From assembly GCA_036924285.1 (NCBI GenBank), contig JAYKYS010000017.1:4507501-4571500 (forward strand): DNA of 64,000 bases, in the 5' to 3' direction. This DNA comes from Asterella californica (taxonomy: Eukaryota; Streptophyta; Marchantiopsida; Marchantiales; Aytoniaceae). Every line of letters begins with the position of its first letter. Position 1 is the first letter of the stretch. The notes beneath the pieces are model-generated. The model was not told the origin of the DNA. It did no database searches and worked only from the letters and a program-made list of their open reading frames with translations. Positions 22,500-33,876 of the stretch are shown here, in pieces. Made by a program: the position numbers and the translations under genes.

Positions 22500-24984
22500 T
22501 TTTTGACCGTTGCTGCAGAACATGAGAGGAATCGTGATAGCTTGAGAGACCGTTATCGTATAACGTGTTTTTCTGTCTAGGAATACACGGGGTATATGGC
22601 TGTGCAGAGGTATGTGGATTGACAAGGTTGGATCTAGATCTGGATGTTTCCACTCAAATGTTTCACTATCTACTCTTCTAGCCTGAGTGACCTTGTATCC
22701 GCTCGTCTCAAGTTTAAGGCTTGCTACGATCCAAGGTTACGTATAGGTTGCGTAAACTTGTGTTACAAACAGATCTTTTGTATTCTAACTAAAAATACTC
22801 AGATCTGTATTATCTAACTGAAGTTATTCATCTATATCACTGGAAGCCTGACTTCTGAATAGCTCCCCAACGACGCTAACTAGCCATCAATCCAACTATC
22901 ACAACTTCATAGTACAATCAGAAGATACTAAGATCACTCAATCAACTTGATAGAGTATCGATACAACTTGCTGTACACCCTGGTCTATCAAGTATTCCAG
23001 CAAGGTAAAACATGCATACTCCAAAACACTATTCAGATCTCAATATAGCACCAACGGCGGTAGTACTTGGCAGCTCCGAGAACCCAAACAGCGGCTTAAG
23101 ACTCATGGTGGCTCCGTTCTCCTTCATCACCAAGAGCTGAAATCAGCCCCACACCTTCCAATGTCGAGTTGTATGCAGGTATGGCAGTTTCAGCAACAAA
23201 CTCCTCTCCAAATTGCTCGAAAATGATCAAATTGACAATAGATGATACCGAAAAACCCGAAACTACTAATAACAGAAGTATTTTCGAACTTTGAGACCTC
23301 AGTCCTTCCAAACCACTTGACCAATGATGATCAAACTTCACAGGAAGCTTGATTGGACCCTGAACAATTTTCAGTTCGAAATCTCAAACCAATTCTCAGA
23401 TATGGATCAAACCGTAATCTGTGCTAACTTTAGAGCTTTACAGACCCAGGTACATTTGATCCAAGATTCTGAACAAACTACTCGACCATTTGAGGTGAAA
23501 CTTCCCAAGTATCTTACTGATAAGACATTCTTAAATCCTGGAAAGTTTCACTCAGAAATTCGACTCAGATCTTAAGCAATAGCAAACTATCCATGGCTAT
23601 CACAGTTCGCTGTCCCCGTCTTATCCCATCTGCACTTCTCAACTTCAATCGGTCGGTTCAGAATCCAAATCGATCAAGAACCTGACGAAATTGATATCAA
23701 AATGACCAGCACGTCGTCAGCTCTCCAACCCAACAGACAGCTCCTCAAAACTCCTCGCGAGTCTCTCGGAACAACCAGAAACGTAGCAGTAGGTACGATT
23801 TTCAGCCCCCTCCACTCAATCGATCATAACGCGCTCATACTTTCATCAAATCGATCGATTCTTCAGCCCCGATTGTAGCCCCGGTCGAGAGCTCTCCAAC
23901 CATACCCTTCGTTTTGCGAATGGACCTCTGAAGCCTCCAGAAACCACAGAAACGTTGCGAGGATCAGCTAGAACACCATTGGTCCAAAAATGGACCAATA
24001 AGAGCAAAAAGATCTTTACTTTTGTCTTTTCTCCACTCAACTTTTTCCCCTAGAACAAATTTTTACTCTCCAAGGAGACACAAGACATCAACAACACTCT
24101 AAGACCTCAAAAAATCCTTCAGATATGTCGATGGATTCTTCGCGGTCCGTAACTACACAGAAGCGCTCAACCAGATTGAAACCAGTGAGCCGTAGACTAA
24201 TACAACGTCAATATTACAACTTGGAAACGTTCTACAATAAAAGGTATGACAAAAGGAAACGGTGAAGCTATCACTCGATTGTAATATTCTTGCTCGAAGT
24301 TTCTCACGATCCAAGCCCCATGATTGATCTTCGGCTGCAATGGCACCGGACATCGACCCAAAGATTGAAATGAACGTTCGATGGATAGTTGAGATCCATT
24401 GTTCCTCACAACAAAATGTACACCGTCATATCCCAAGTCTCTCCGTATGTTACGATTGGAAGGATCACCGGAAGCTGTAACTCCATCACCCTCCCCATGA
24501 ACTCATCATCAAAGTACGCAACTAACCACTGTCGAAAGTGATCGCGGTGGATGCAATGAAGCTTGATGTGAAACGGATTCGGGAAAGGAAGATCCGGAGC
24601 CGGTAACACACCTCCGTCCATAACCACCACTCTTGCAGTTCCTCACTCCTCCATGCAGACCACCGAGAACCCTTACGAATCACCCGTTGAGAGAGAATGT
24701 CGTATGAACCTTCGACCCACCAGTTTATACACAAATGCGGCGACAAGGACCACTAAAGTGAACGTGCACAGATCGATGACTTGACACGTTCCTCTACCGT
24801 GCGATCACTTAAACAGATAATCACAAACGTGGCACTCATCACACCGTTCGGCGAGTTACGCGATACGGTTCACGAAACACGGAAAAGAAACACAACATAG
24901 GTTACACAGGAATTTCACACAGGAGCTGAACCACAACACGACACCGTCCACTACCTAAGATTACTCAGGAGTTTAGAGAGTCTA
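22500..24984. other. 2.5-kb spacer between protease and RT of element B
   Basis: For roughly 240 bp past the gag stop the gag frame still looks coding (ERNRDSLRDRY), with stops at 22579, 22618 and 22633. The remainder has no coding signal on the plus strand. Its texture (short ORFs on the minus strand, ttggtccaaaaatggaccaat and cttttgtcttttctcc near 23970-24040) resembles retrotransposon LTRs read in reverse. A nested solo LTR in minus orientation is possible, but I could not find a convincing target duplication. Confidence 0.4.
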
Positions 24985-26758
24985 GGGGTTTTGGCAGAGT
25001 ACCATTGAAGAGCGAGACTTCAACGGTACAGTAGAGATAGGATTCTCGCCTGATCCAGTAGAACAAGAAGCGTTATCCTCTAGCTTCTTAGGGTTGACGT
25101 CATGTGGATCAGTGTGTTATAGGAAGGTTGAGAATCTGAAGAGGTTTGAGAGGCAACATGTGAAGTGTGTACAACAATCTTTGTGGGATAGTGGAGAGTT
25201 AGCAGGAGATGAATACATATCTGGAGTGTTTGAAGAGCACTATTTGGTAGATACTATAGGGGAGTTGAAATCTATAGTTGAAAGTTCTATAGATGATGTA
25301 GATAGAGTTGTGAGTGTGAGCTCCAAGGAGCTTTATGATGTAATTGATAAGTTTATAGATCGACAAGAGGTGTATGTGGAGACCAAGTACAAGTCAGTGG
25401 CAAAGAAAGTCAAACCAGTGGCTTTGCCTTTACCACTCGATTACAATCAGAAGATGGAGCAAGCTGCACGAGAACCAACGTTCAGAGGACCGAGAAGAAT
25501 TGGGCACCAGTTCACAGAAACAACACTGGAGGAGCTGAAGATTGGAGGTGATGGATTTCTTACCGAGCAAGAGAAGAAGAGCTTCAGAGAGATGCTATCT
25601 AGGCATGGTAAGGCGTTTGCGTTTGAGTCACATGAAGTAGGATGTGTAGATCCAAGTGTAGTTGCACCTATGGTAATCTTTACTATACCGCATGTGCCTT
25701 GGAATCTACGTCCTATACCTGTGCCTAGAGCTCATCTGCCAAAGCTGATAGACTTGCTCAATGAGAGGATTAGGATGGGTATCTTGGAACCGTCTATAGC
25801 TCCCTATTCTAGCAGATGGTTTACTGTTCCGAAGAAGAGTGGAGCTTTGAGATTCATTCAAGATATGCAGCCAGTTAACAAGGTAACTATCAGAAATATG
25901 GGTATATGACCTATTGTAGACGAGTTTGCAGAGGCTTTTGCTGGTCGTGCTTTCTATTCGATGGGAGACTTATATTCAGGTTATGATCAGTTTCAGTTAT
26001 CCTCTGAAAGTAGAGACTTGACTACAATGAGGACACCTTTAGGGTTACTAAGGATGTGCAACTTACCACAAGGTGCTACCAATTCTGTAGCACATATGAT
26101 GAATGGCATGAATAAAGTTTTGAGGGACTTCATTCCTGAAAAAACTATGCCGTTCCTTGATGATGTGATGATCAAAGGATGTGCTGAGGAGGAGAAGAAC
26201 GAGGTAATGGATCAGAGGGGGTGCCGTAAGTTTGTTGCAGATCACATAGCTGACTGTGATAAGATACTGAGTCGACTGGAGGAGGTTCATTTGACTTTAT
26301 CAGGAGCAAAGTCTGTATTTGGAGAACAGGAGGTGTTGATTGTGGGGCACCTATGTGGATCTTATGGTCGGAAACCTTGTCCGAACAAGGTTGATGCCAT
26401 TCGAAAGATGAAGGAGACATGTGGGTCAGTTACCGAGGTGAGAAGGTTTCTAGGTGCATGTGTGTTTTATCATATATGGATTCCACACTTTGCTCATGTA
26501 GCAGATCCGTTGTACAAGCTGTTGAGGAAGGGGCAAAGATTTCAATGGCAAGAGGAGCAAAGCGAGTCTATGAGGAAGTTGAAGGATCTTTTGGCTTCAC
26601 CACCAACTCTACGGAAGGTAACATATGAGTTGGGCAGATCTGTTATCCTTACTGTTGATACTAGTCCTATTGGCATTGGATGGGCTGTAGGACAAGACGA
26701 TGAGGATCGAAATAGATATATGGTGCGTTTTGGTGCTAAGGTATTAAGTTCACGGTAG
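24985..26758 (+). pseudogene. pol: Reverse transcriptase and start of RNase H, element B
   Basis: The frame opens near 24985. An N-terminal charged domain precedes RT: FTIPHVPWNLRPIPVPRAHL, YSSRWFTVPKKSGALRFIQD, then after a stop at 25907-25909 IVDEFAEAFAGRAFYSMGDL-like sequence, TPLGLLRMCNLPQGATNSV, and the catalytic box MPFLDDVMIKG (Phe-Leu-Asp-Asp, about 26146-26178). VRRFLGACVFYHIWIPHFA marks the connection. RNase H begins VILTVDTSPIGIGWAVGQ. The frame ends at a tag (26756-26758). It is the usual gypsy order, clearly different from A/C. Only isolated stops interrupt it, in line with the young LTRs. Confidence 0.85.
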
Positions 26759-28042
26759 AGAGACTACCCTCAGGTCAAGAGAGAGCTAGGGGGAGTAGTT
26801 ATTGCGATGAAGAGTGATAAGGAATACTTGATAGGAGCACCTGTGGTTGTGGAGATAGATTGTTTACCTCTCTTGGGAATGATCACTAGTTGTACAACTC
26901 CAGATATTGCTATGTTGAGGTGGATAGCATATATCAAGTCCTTGAACCCAGAGTTTAGACATATTGCAGGGAAGGACAATCCTGTGGCAGATATGTTATC
27001 AAGGGCTAGGTATTACGATGAGAAAGAAATGATAGATGATCAGGAGGATGTTGGAACAGAGTTCTATTCTAGTGCTCTTGCTAGAAGAGATAGAAGCTGT
27101 TTTGTAGCCTCGTTGGAGTTATTTGAGGAAACTATGTATGATGGCGAGTGGTTGGATCTTGGGCGCTATTTGAGTTCACTGGAAAAGCAAGAAGGCTGGT
27201 CTGATGCAGATTTCAAGAGGATCCGTAGAATAGCTTATGGTTACTTTTTACATGGAGGACATCTATGGAAGCGTTCTAAGCTACAAGGAGGTATACCGCA
27301 ACGGGTGGTATGTGACTTGGAATTGCAGCAGCAGCTGATCAAGGAGTTTCATGAGAGTCTATGGGCCGGTCATAGAGGAGTTTGGGCTACATTTGCCAAG
27401 ATGAAGGAGAAGTATTGGTGGAAGGGTATGTATAAGGATGTAGTACAGTTTGTTTCATCCTGTATACCTTGCCAGATGTATTCCAACGTACGTCATCGTG
27501 ATGGATTGCATCCTACTTATCCTTTAGCCATTCATTACAAATGGGTAGTGGATCTGGTAACTATGCCATTTGGGCTTGGACAAATGAGGTATCTAGTCTT
27601 GGCTAGAGAAGATCTATCTAACCAAGTTGAAGGCCGTGCCTTGAGGACGAAGACCACTGCTAGTGTCTGCCGCTTTCTACTTGAAGATGTTATTTGTAGA
27701 TATGGGTGTGTGGGAAAGATCACTGCAGATAGGGGTGAGTTGGATTCACAAGAAGCAGTTGAGTTCTTCAAGCGATTGGGAATCAAGTTGGCGTTAACCA
27801 CTGCTTACATTCCTGAAGGGAATGGCAAGAGCGAAAGAGGTCATCCGCCAATCATCAAAGCTTTGGTAAAAGCTTGCAAGGGTAAGATCCGTGAATGGCC
27901 TAGACTGCTACCGTTTGCTTTATGGGCAGACCGTACAACTCATAGTACCGTTACAGGTTACATGCCAGCAGAATTGATACTAGGACAGAAACCTGTGATG
28001 TCGATTGAGGAGGTTGTGCCTACTTGGAATGTTTTGCCATGA
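26759..28042 (+). pseudogene. RNase H end and integrase of element B
   Basis: Continues in frame after the stop at 26756: RDYPQVKRELGGVVIAMKSD, VEIDCLPLLGM, FRHIAGKDNPVADMLSRA (RNase H), then integrase. The zinc module HESLWAGHRG ... CIPCQM is followed by the core, with first Asp in KWVVDLVTMPFG, second in KITADRGELDSQE, and the Glu position in IPEGNGKSERGHPPIIKAL. The frame ends at tga 28040-28042 after WNVLP. The catalytic residues look present. Element B may have been mobilised with proteins from an intact relative. Confidence 0.85.
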
Positions 28043-28504
28043 GAAGATGGTAGAAGTACAGAGGATCTTCTTGCATTAAGGATCCAGCAGTTAGAACGAA
28101 GACCTGAGGATGTTGCCAGAGCTGTGGAAAGGTTAAAGACTGCTAGAGAGAGAAACAAAGACAGATTTGATAGAACGCATAGATTACGACCCAAACAAGT
28201 TAAGGAAGGTGATTGGGTGTTAGTCTATGATAGTAGTCTTGATAATCAGCATAGCGCTATCAGAAAGTTTTCCAAGAGATGGTTCGGACCTTATGTGGTG
28301 TTACAAGTTTATGATAATGCCACATACTCTTTGAGAGAGTTAGATGGTGCAGTGCTCAAGATACCAGTCGCAGGGAAGAGAATCAAGCTCTTTAGAAGGA
28401 GAGGGGACGACCAAAACGTTGCAGAGCTTACTGAGGATGAAGCTGAAGACTCAATGGAGGTTGAAGATGAATTTGAAGCTGAAGCTGAAGCTGAAGAGTC
28501 TTGA
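28043..28504 (+). pseudogene. Integrase C-terminal GPY module and acidic tail, element B
   Basis: Same frame after one stop codon: LERLKTARERNKDRFDR helix, VKEGDWVLVYDS, and the GPY/F signature FSKRWFGPYVVLQVYDNAT, typical of Ty3/gypsy integrases. It ends in a strongly acidic tail (about 40 residues rich in Glu/Asp/Ala) with the stop at 28502-28504, 48 bp before the 3' LTR. No chromodomain or PHD finger is visible. Confidence 0.85.
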
Positions 28505-28552
28505 TATGGATCTGGCACATACCGGAGGATGTGCAGGTTCAGAGGGGGTGGA

Positions 28553-29925
28553 TGTCGCGCCATTTGACGACTACATGCTTGACTTCTACTCCAACGCTGA
28601 GGTTTGGTAGTTCTAGAAATTAGCTCATATTACTTCTAGTCCTTTATGTATATGTTTGAGACCTTTGCATACGGTGTTAACACTATTTTGAGTCCTAGTA
28701 GGCTGATAGTATGTTAGTTATCTTGTTCAAGCATTTGTGCGCTTGTGCAAGTGACTTCTTACTTGTCTATGACGTTCAATGTACATAACTTAGGGTTTCC
28801 ATGCTGATAGGGGTTTGAGCTCATGGGTTGTACTTACTTGTCGCCCATGCACGTTTTCTAGCTAATTTAAGTTATTTTTCAGGACTATGTGTCGTTTTAG
28901 GTAGTTTAAGTTTTACGCTGGCACTCTAGGGGGCTTGACGTGGTAGCCTATGAGTGTAGATAAGTTACCAGGTAGTTTAAGGCACAAAAGGACAGTCAAG
29001 TGGAGCTATGAACTCCCATTGGTCCATTTTTGTCTTTTGTAAAACTCTAAGTTTAGAAACAGAGCTCTAGAGGAGAGGCCGAGCATTTGGTGAGGGATCT
29101 TCGAAATCTGAGAGCACAGGAGGGTAGAGCTCGTCATGCCAAGCACTCCCAGTGAAATTTTCGATCGATTTGAGTCAATAAAGACGAAGTTATGACCAAT
29201 TGAAGTTCGAATTGTGCTAGAATTGAATCACTTTTGTTGGATTTAGGGGTTTTCAGTGTCACTTGCAGCAGATTTGAGGAAATTGCTTCAAAACTTCGAG
29301 GTTGTGTTCTCTGCCAGCAGGGCTACGATTTCCCAAAAAGTTTCGCATCGATTGAGTGACTGAGTAATTCAGGGCGGCCGCTGAAGCTGGAGGGGTCTGA
29401 AAAGCTCTTAATCTAGAGCAGCGACTTCAGAGGAGGAGATCTGGAGTTCTGTGTACAGTCAGGAGTCCCAACTTCACAGGGGTGTTCAGCATCCTGTAGA
29501 CTCCAAATCCTGTAAGAATATTTGAAATTGATCGAGCCAATCTTCTGTTATAGGTCGGAATAGCCAGCTAGGTACCAGAAATTGCCGTAGTTTTCTTGCT
29601 CAGAACTTTTCTGTCCATATCTCCGTGTCAGAATTTGATCTCAGGCTGAAACTTCGTGTGTGAGTTCAGTAGTACCTCATTTACATGTAGGGGAAGTTTA
29701 GAAGTCTAAACCTTCATAGTTTTCTTCTCCGTGAGTGTCAAAGTTCGCCGCCGGATCCTATTACTGCCAGCTAGACCTGAATTTCGCTTTCTGAGCATAT
29801 TACTAGATCTTAGACATCTGTGTGAGTGTTTATAGCCCTATTGTGACCTGAAAGCCAACCTCTTGAGTAGACAACCACAGCTAGAAGCCCGGCGCTTTCC
29901 TAGATAGACGGATCACACTCCGACA
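28553..29925 (+). repeat. 3' LTR of element B
   Basis: 1,373 bp, TGTCGCGCC to CACTCCGACA, followed by the right target copy acgt (29926-29929). Preceded by the purine-rich gttcagagggggtgga, a good polypurine tract. Confidence 0.92.
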
Positions 29926-31025
29926 ACGTACGAGAAGAAGCTACTCTTCTCATCTTCCGGGGTGGAAGATCCCTCCCCATGACAAAAGCGGTCCTCTTTA
30001 CTGCGCTTCCTCGCATCGCAGTAGGAGTATCCATCCAACCTTCGTCTTCTGGAGTCTTCGGAAGACTCCCTGGTGTTGCAGAAGTGGTCTTCTGCGCAGC
30101 TCGAGTACTCAGAGGCTCCTCTTGAGAGTCGGACTCTGATCTAGAGTGAATGATCGGAAAGGAGGTGGTCTTCCTAGGCACACTCTTAGGACATATCTTC
30201 CTTGGTGATGTCGCGTCTTCCGACCCACAGGAGTCGTCTTTCTTCATCAGAAGCGTCTTTTGATGAGTACTTGACCTCATCTGCGGCATCAGAGTGAGAG
30301 GAGGAGTCATTACTGCTGCTCGGTCGTCTTCTCCTGAGGTCTCTTCCGTCGCCTCGTGCTGCCCTGTTGGCTCATATCTCACCAACTGATCTTCCGTTAG
30401 GTCTCTTTGGTCACGTACAGGTAACAAAAGAACGGAGTAAGATGTCCTCCTGTTGGGGTGCCTAAGTACACCAGCTCTGTCTGCACATATGCGTGGAAGA
30501 ACACATCCTAGTTGATGGACAGCCCTTCTCAAATGGCTTCCAGGAATTCTACGTCTTGGTCTCCAAGGTACCTCGTCTTCTGCGTCTTCTCCTTGGGAAA
30601 GAGATGGAGGAATAGCTTCACCAGAAGACGCTTCTGCGGCTCCTGATAAGCTTCAACCTTCCATCCGTTTCTTCCCTGTCTGTCCTCTAGGAAGAGACAA
30701 GATGTGCTCCCAGACACATGTCACTCCTCGAGATCATCGGTAGGATCTTCTTCTCTAATTCATAGTCCTTGTTCTCTACTTCTGGTATGTGGAAAGCTCT
30801 ACGTCACCATTCTGCTGTCCAGGAAGATGGTCTTCCCCGAGCTACTCCTGCCTTCACAGGTACACGGCTACGGGGAGGTAATGCTGCCCAAACCTTCTCC
30901 AGAAGACCCTGGTCGGCGAGGTTCCAATCCCACAAGAAGAAGTCGAGACCCAACTCCCTGAGGAAAGGTTTGGCCTCGGCCAACTCTGCTGCCGGTAACA
31001 CCAACCCTCGAGGATGCATCGACAT
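29926..31025 (-). pseudogene. Gene D, 5' part (copy alpha)
   Basis: Starts at the ATG 31025 (MSMHPRGLVLPAAELAEAKP) and runs to the element B insertion. The first ~75 residues include ELGLDFFLWDWNLADQGLLE and a WT..W motif. Downstream, TRYLGDQDVEFLEA (30529-30717) and a Ser/Thr/Glu-rich region ending LPPRKMRRVASSR (29900-30532) are in different frames, so frameshifts are present. Function unknown; described under copy gamma. Confidence 0.6.
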
Positions 31026-31618
31026 ACTTGAAGCTTTGCTGCACTAAGCCACACGTACTTACTGTGAGCCGAAGGCTCAGTCCGTCCCAAGTTCTCACAG
31101 TCTAGCTTCCACTCTCAAAAGATGAATCTAGTCTTCAAGAAGACAGCTACTCCGTCTTCCGGGATTCTAATAGTGCTTCCTAAGCTCCTCTCGTCTTCCG
31201 AGCTATAGCTAAACAATCCTAACTAAGCAAGGCATCGCATGGATTCCTAAGAAGACAACCCATCTTGCATTACATCCTACTTCCTAACAGAAGATAGAAG
31301 ATATGCGAGAAGTAGAGTTGTACGAGAAGTTCAGAAGACAATCGCAGACTCCTGCGGAGACAGTGACCTCCAGGAAGACTCTCGAGTCAGCTTCCGATTC
31401 AGTAATGTTCTCGGAAGACGTCCCGCAGCCAGGCTTTTCTTCACTTGTCTCACCTGTCTTCTGCTTCCGACACGCAATCCACCCTCACAACAAACACAAG
31501 ACATTCATACTCTGTTCTTCCGACTCCTCACCTCTCATACACACCCAGAAGAAGCTTGCTGCACGGTGGGAAGACATGACCCTCGATCATTCTCTCCAAA
31601 TTCTGCCAGCAAGACTGC
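31026..31618 (-). other. Leader of gene D, copy alpha (inner part)
   Basis: Non-coding sequence between element C and the D start, homologous to 51977-52540 (delta), 58723-59150 (gamma) and 62420-63013 (epsilon). Dense in GAAGAC/GTCTTC. The element C target is at 31615-31618. Confidence 0.6.
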
Positions 31619-31729
31619 TGTCGTGCGCATACACATCGCTACACAACATACATCGCTGTCAGAGATACATCACACATACACATAACACATGGACGATTTC
31701 ATACACATACACAAGTGTACCACAATCGT
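31619..31729 (-). repeat. Block B2, 3' end of element C
   Basis: On the minus strand it runs from attgtggtacacttgtg to gcgcacgaca. Its twin B1 lies at 31966-32077. Absent beside the 5' repeat at 41086-41305. Confidence 0.85.
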
Positions 31730-31743
31730 CCCCAGCCCCACAA

Positions 31744-31963
31744 TCTAAGCACGAAGAGAATCCGGGTTACACTCAACTAGACTATCCACCATAGCATGGA
31801 GCTTGAAGGCTCAACTCGAAGAACTAAGACCTCCAAGCCCTACCTGCGAAGTATACCCCTAGTGGGCTCTCCCACCAACTCGCCCTAACGGCACTAACGG
31901 CCTTACCAGGATGCGCCACTTTGCACTCGGTCAACCTAGCCGAGGTACCAAACTGACGTGACA
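31744..31963 (-). repeat. 3' terminal repeat copy A2 of element C
   Basis: 220 bp matching 41086-41305, starting TGTCACGTCAGTTTGG at 31963. About 14 bp of other sequence separate it from B2. A ~75-bp stretch following A1 at the 5' end has no counterpart here. Confidence 0.85.
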
Positions 31964-31965
31964 GC

Positions 31966-32077
31966 TGTCGTGTGCATACACATCGCTACACAACATACAT
32001 CGCTGTCAGAAGTACATCACACATACACATAACACATGGACGATGTCGTACACATACACAAGTGTACCACAATCGCC
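31966..32077 (-). repeat. Block B1 of element C
   Basis: About 112 bp, second copy of B. It joins A2 through gc, forming the palindrome GACAGCTGTC at 31960-31969, the same junction as in element A. Confidence 0.85.
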
Positions 32078-32244
32078 TTTCTAACTGACGGTTAGGTCTC
32101 TCTAACTCCAGATAGCTCCATATCCCAACTATGTGATATACACCTTCATGGGTGCAAGGATCAGGAGGCCGAGTGCTACATCATCCCATCGTTAGTCGCC
32201 TGTCTGCAATCCATACCACGCAAAGATCTAATAGGCTATCCCTG

Positions 32245-32571
32245 TTATATACATCGAGGACAAACCCACTGTCCAGTAGGAACGCCACTGAGAGGTGGAG
32301 TCAAACATGACATGTGCCAACCTCTCGAACAACCATCACACACCAACATACGGGCTGCTTCACCAGCAGACCCACACAACATACACCTCAAGCCCGCGCG
32401 TACAACTGCTAAGCTTGGGTCAATGGTACCATCAATGTTGGGAAGATGACATGGCGCGCAATTACGCACATGATCCTTCCACACAACACCATCACGGCCC
32501 TCTAACATGAGTACTCCAGAAGGTAACCCCTCACGCACTCGTAAAATAGTACGTCCTGCGGTCACGTCCAA
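32245..32571 (-). pseudogene. Integrase tail and intact PHD finger, element C
   Basis: Open for 108 codons in the same frame as the integrase. TILRVREGLPSGVLMLEG and HVRNCAPCHLPNIDG precede a complete C4HC3 PHD finger: CMLCGSAGEAARMLVCDGCS, RGWHMSCLTPPL, then QWVCPRCI at the very C-terminus. The Cys/His ligand set is complete (C-x2-C, C-x2-C, H-x2-C, C-x2-C). Known PHD fingers bind H3 N-terminal tails; a role in target choice is inference. It stops about 170 bp before block B1. Confidence 0.85.
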
Positions 32572-33798
32572 CGTCGTCGGTGCGGTCTGCTGTAGATAGA
32601 TATAATCGTCAGGATGAAACCTGCGAATCGACGACCGATAACCTCCTCCTCGGATAGTCGCATATCACAACGTGTCTCTATGCTGAGCAACCGTTATGTT
32701 CTCAAAAGCCATAGGCATAACTCTCCGAAATATCTCTGCTCGTTGAGAACATGCTCTCACCCACATATCCGGGTCATCAAGGTCCAGCACCTCAGTAGAA
32801 TCACGACGAATGGCCGAAAGTATATCTGGATCTCGGCCATACAATAGAAAATACAGTGAGAAGGAAGCCAAAGACGCTTGTCGGCTGAAACAGTAGCCCA
32901 TAGCCAACCATGATAACTGCACATCTCAGTCTCCCACGTGGTCTTTCTGCAAGCCATACTTGCGCAATCCTCTCTTCACCGTCTGAACTACCATCTCTGT
33001 CAAACCATCCGCCTCAGGATGATCTCGAGATGTAGTCCGATGATCACTCAGCGTTTGATCACACAAGGCCTGAAACTCACCAAGGAACTCTGTACCTCGG
33101 TCTGTCAGCACTTCAGCTGGTGCTCCAGAATGACTCAACACTCGATCTAAGAACGCGTATGCCGTCTCTTCACTCGTCTTGTCTGGTAATGCCACCAACT
33201 CAATCCACTTGGAGAAGTGCTCCACCATCACCAACACATACCGGTGGTGACGTACGGTCAACGGTAAAGATCCCGCAAAATCCAAACTCCAACGGTAACC
33301 CAACCCCATAATCGATAAGGGGTGTAACTGAGGAGTAGGAGCATTAAACGATGCTCGTACTCGATCACAAACCACACATCGCGCGACAAACTGTTGCACA
33401 TCGACGTGCATACCACGCCACCAATACTGTCCTTGGAGTAAGCTATGCGTACGCTTCACTCCAAAATGTCCCAACTCCTCATGAGCATGTCGTACTAACT
33501 GTGCTCTCTGGGACGGATGTGGAACTATCCGTACTCTCCCATCATCCCACACTCGAAGTACATGTCGTCCTTCTCGTCGAAATCTTTTCGTTCGTTGAAG
33601 GACACGATCTCGCTCCTTGGCACTTACTGTGTCTACTACCACACCAGTACGTAGATACTCCATCACGGTCACATCATCATGGATATCTCGTTGGTCTGGA
33701 ACACCATCTCCACCCTCAGGATCTGGAGACTCATCAGCTACTCTCTGACCAGAGAAAGATACGACTTGACCTTCCATACTAGAGTTCATGGTCAACAC
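32572..33798 (-). pseudogene. DDE integrase of element C
   Basis: One frame, with stops only near 32923 and 32665. HHCC module HAHEELGHFG ... CVVCDR; core with Asp in WSLDFAGSLPL, Asp in VLTDRGTEFLGEF, and the Glu region HPEADGLTEMVVQTVKRG. The C-terminal part carries LFLLYGRDPD-type sequence and DDYIYLQQTAP. The first 290 codons are uninterrupted. The second half of the core shows FSRQASLASFSLYFLLYG, normal for gypsy integrases. Much better preserved than in A. Confidence 0.88.
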
Positions 33799-33876
33799 AC
33801 AAAGAAAGGCAGATGCATGCCACCCTGGCGCTATCTCCTCATCAACCTCGTCATGCCATCGAGCCCCAGTCTGATC

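Larger units (their letters stand above)
18631..29925 (+). mobile_element. Element B: young Ty3/gypsy retrotransposon with an extra truncated LTR
   Basis: Full element with 1,373-bp LTRs (18819-20191 and 28553-29925), gag-protease, a 2.5-kb spacer, RT-RNase H and integrase. The 4-bp duplication acgt flanks the whole structure (18627-18630 and 29926-29929). Copies gamma (about 57628-57637) and delta (50901-50910) of gene D show the uninterrupted site. The duplication sits outside a truncated third LTR at 18631, so the triple-LTR state arose within the original insertion. The LTRs differ at roughly ten positions by eye, indicating a recent insertion, yet pol has stops. Confidence 0.9.

Noticed and set aside
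22740..24984. A defined nested solo LTR with boundaries inside the element B spacer
   Set aside because: Several candidate TG/CA ends were tried, but none gave matching 4-5-bp flanks, so no boundary is claimed.
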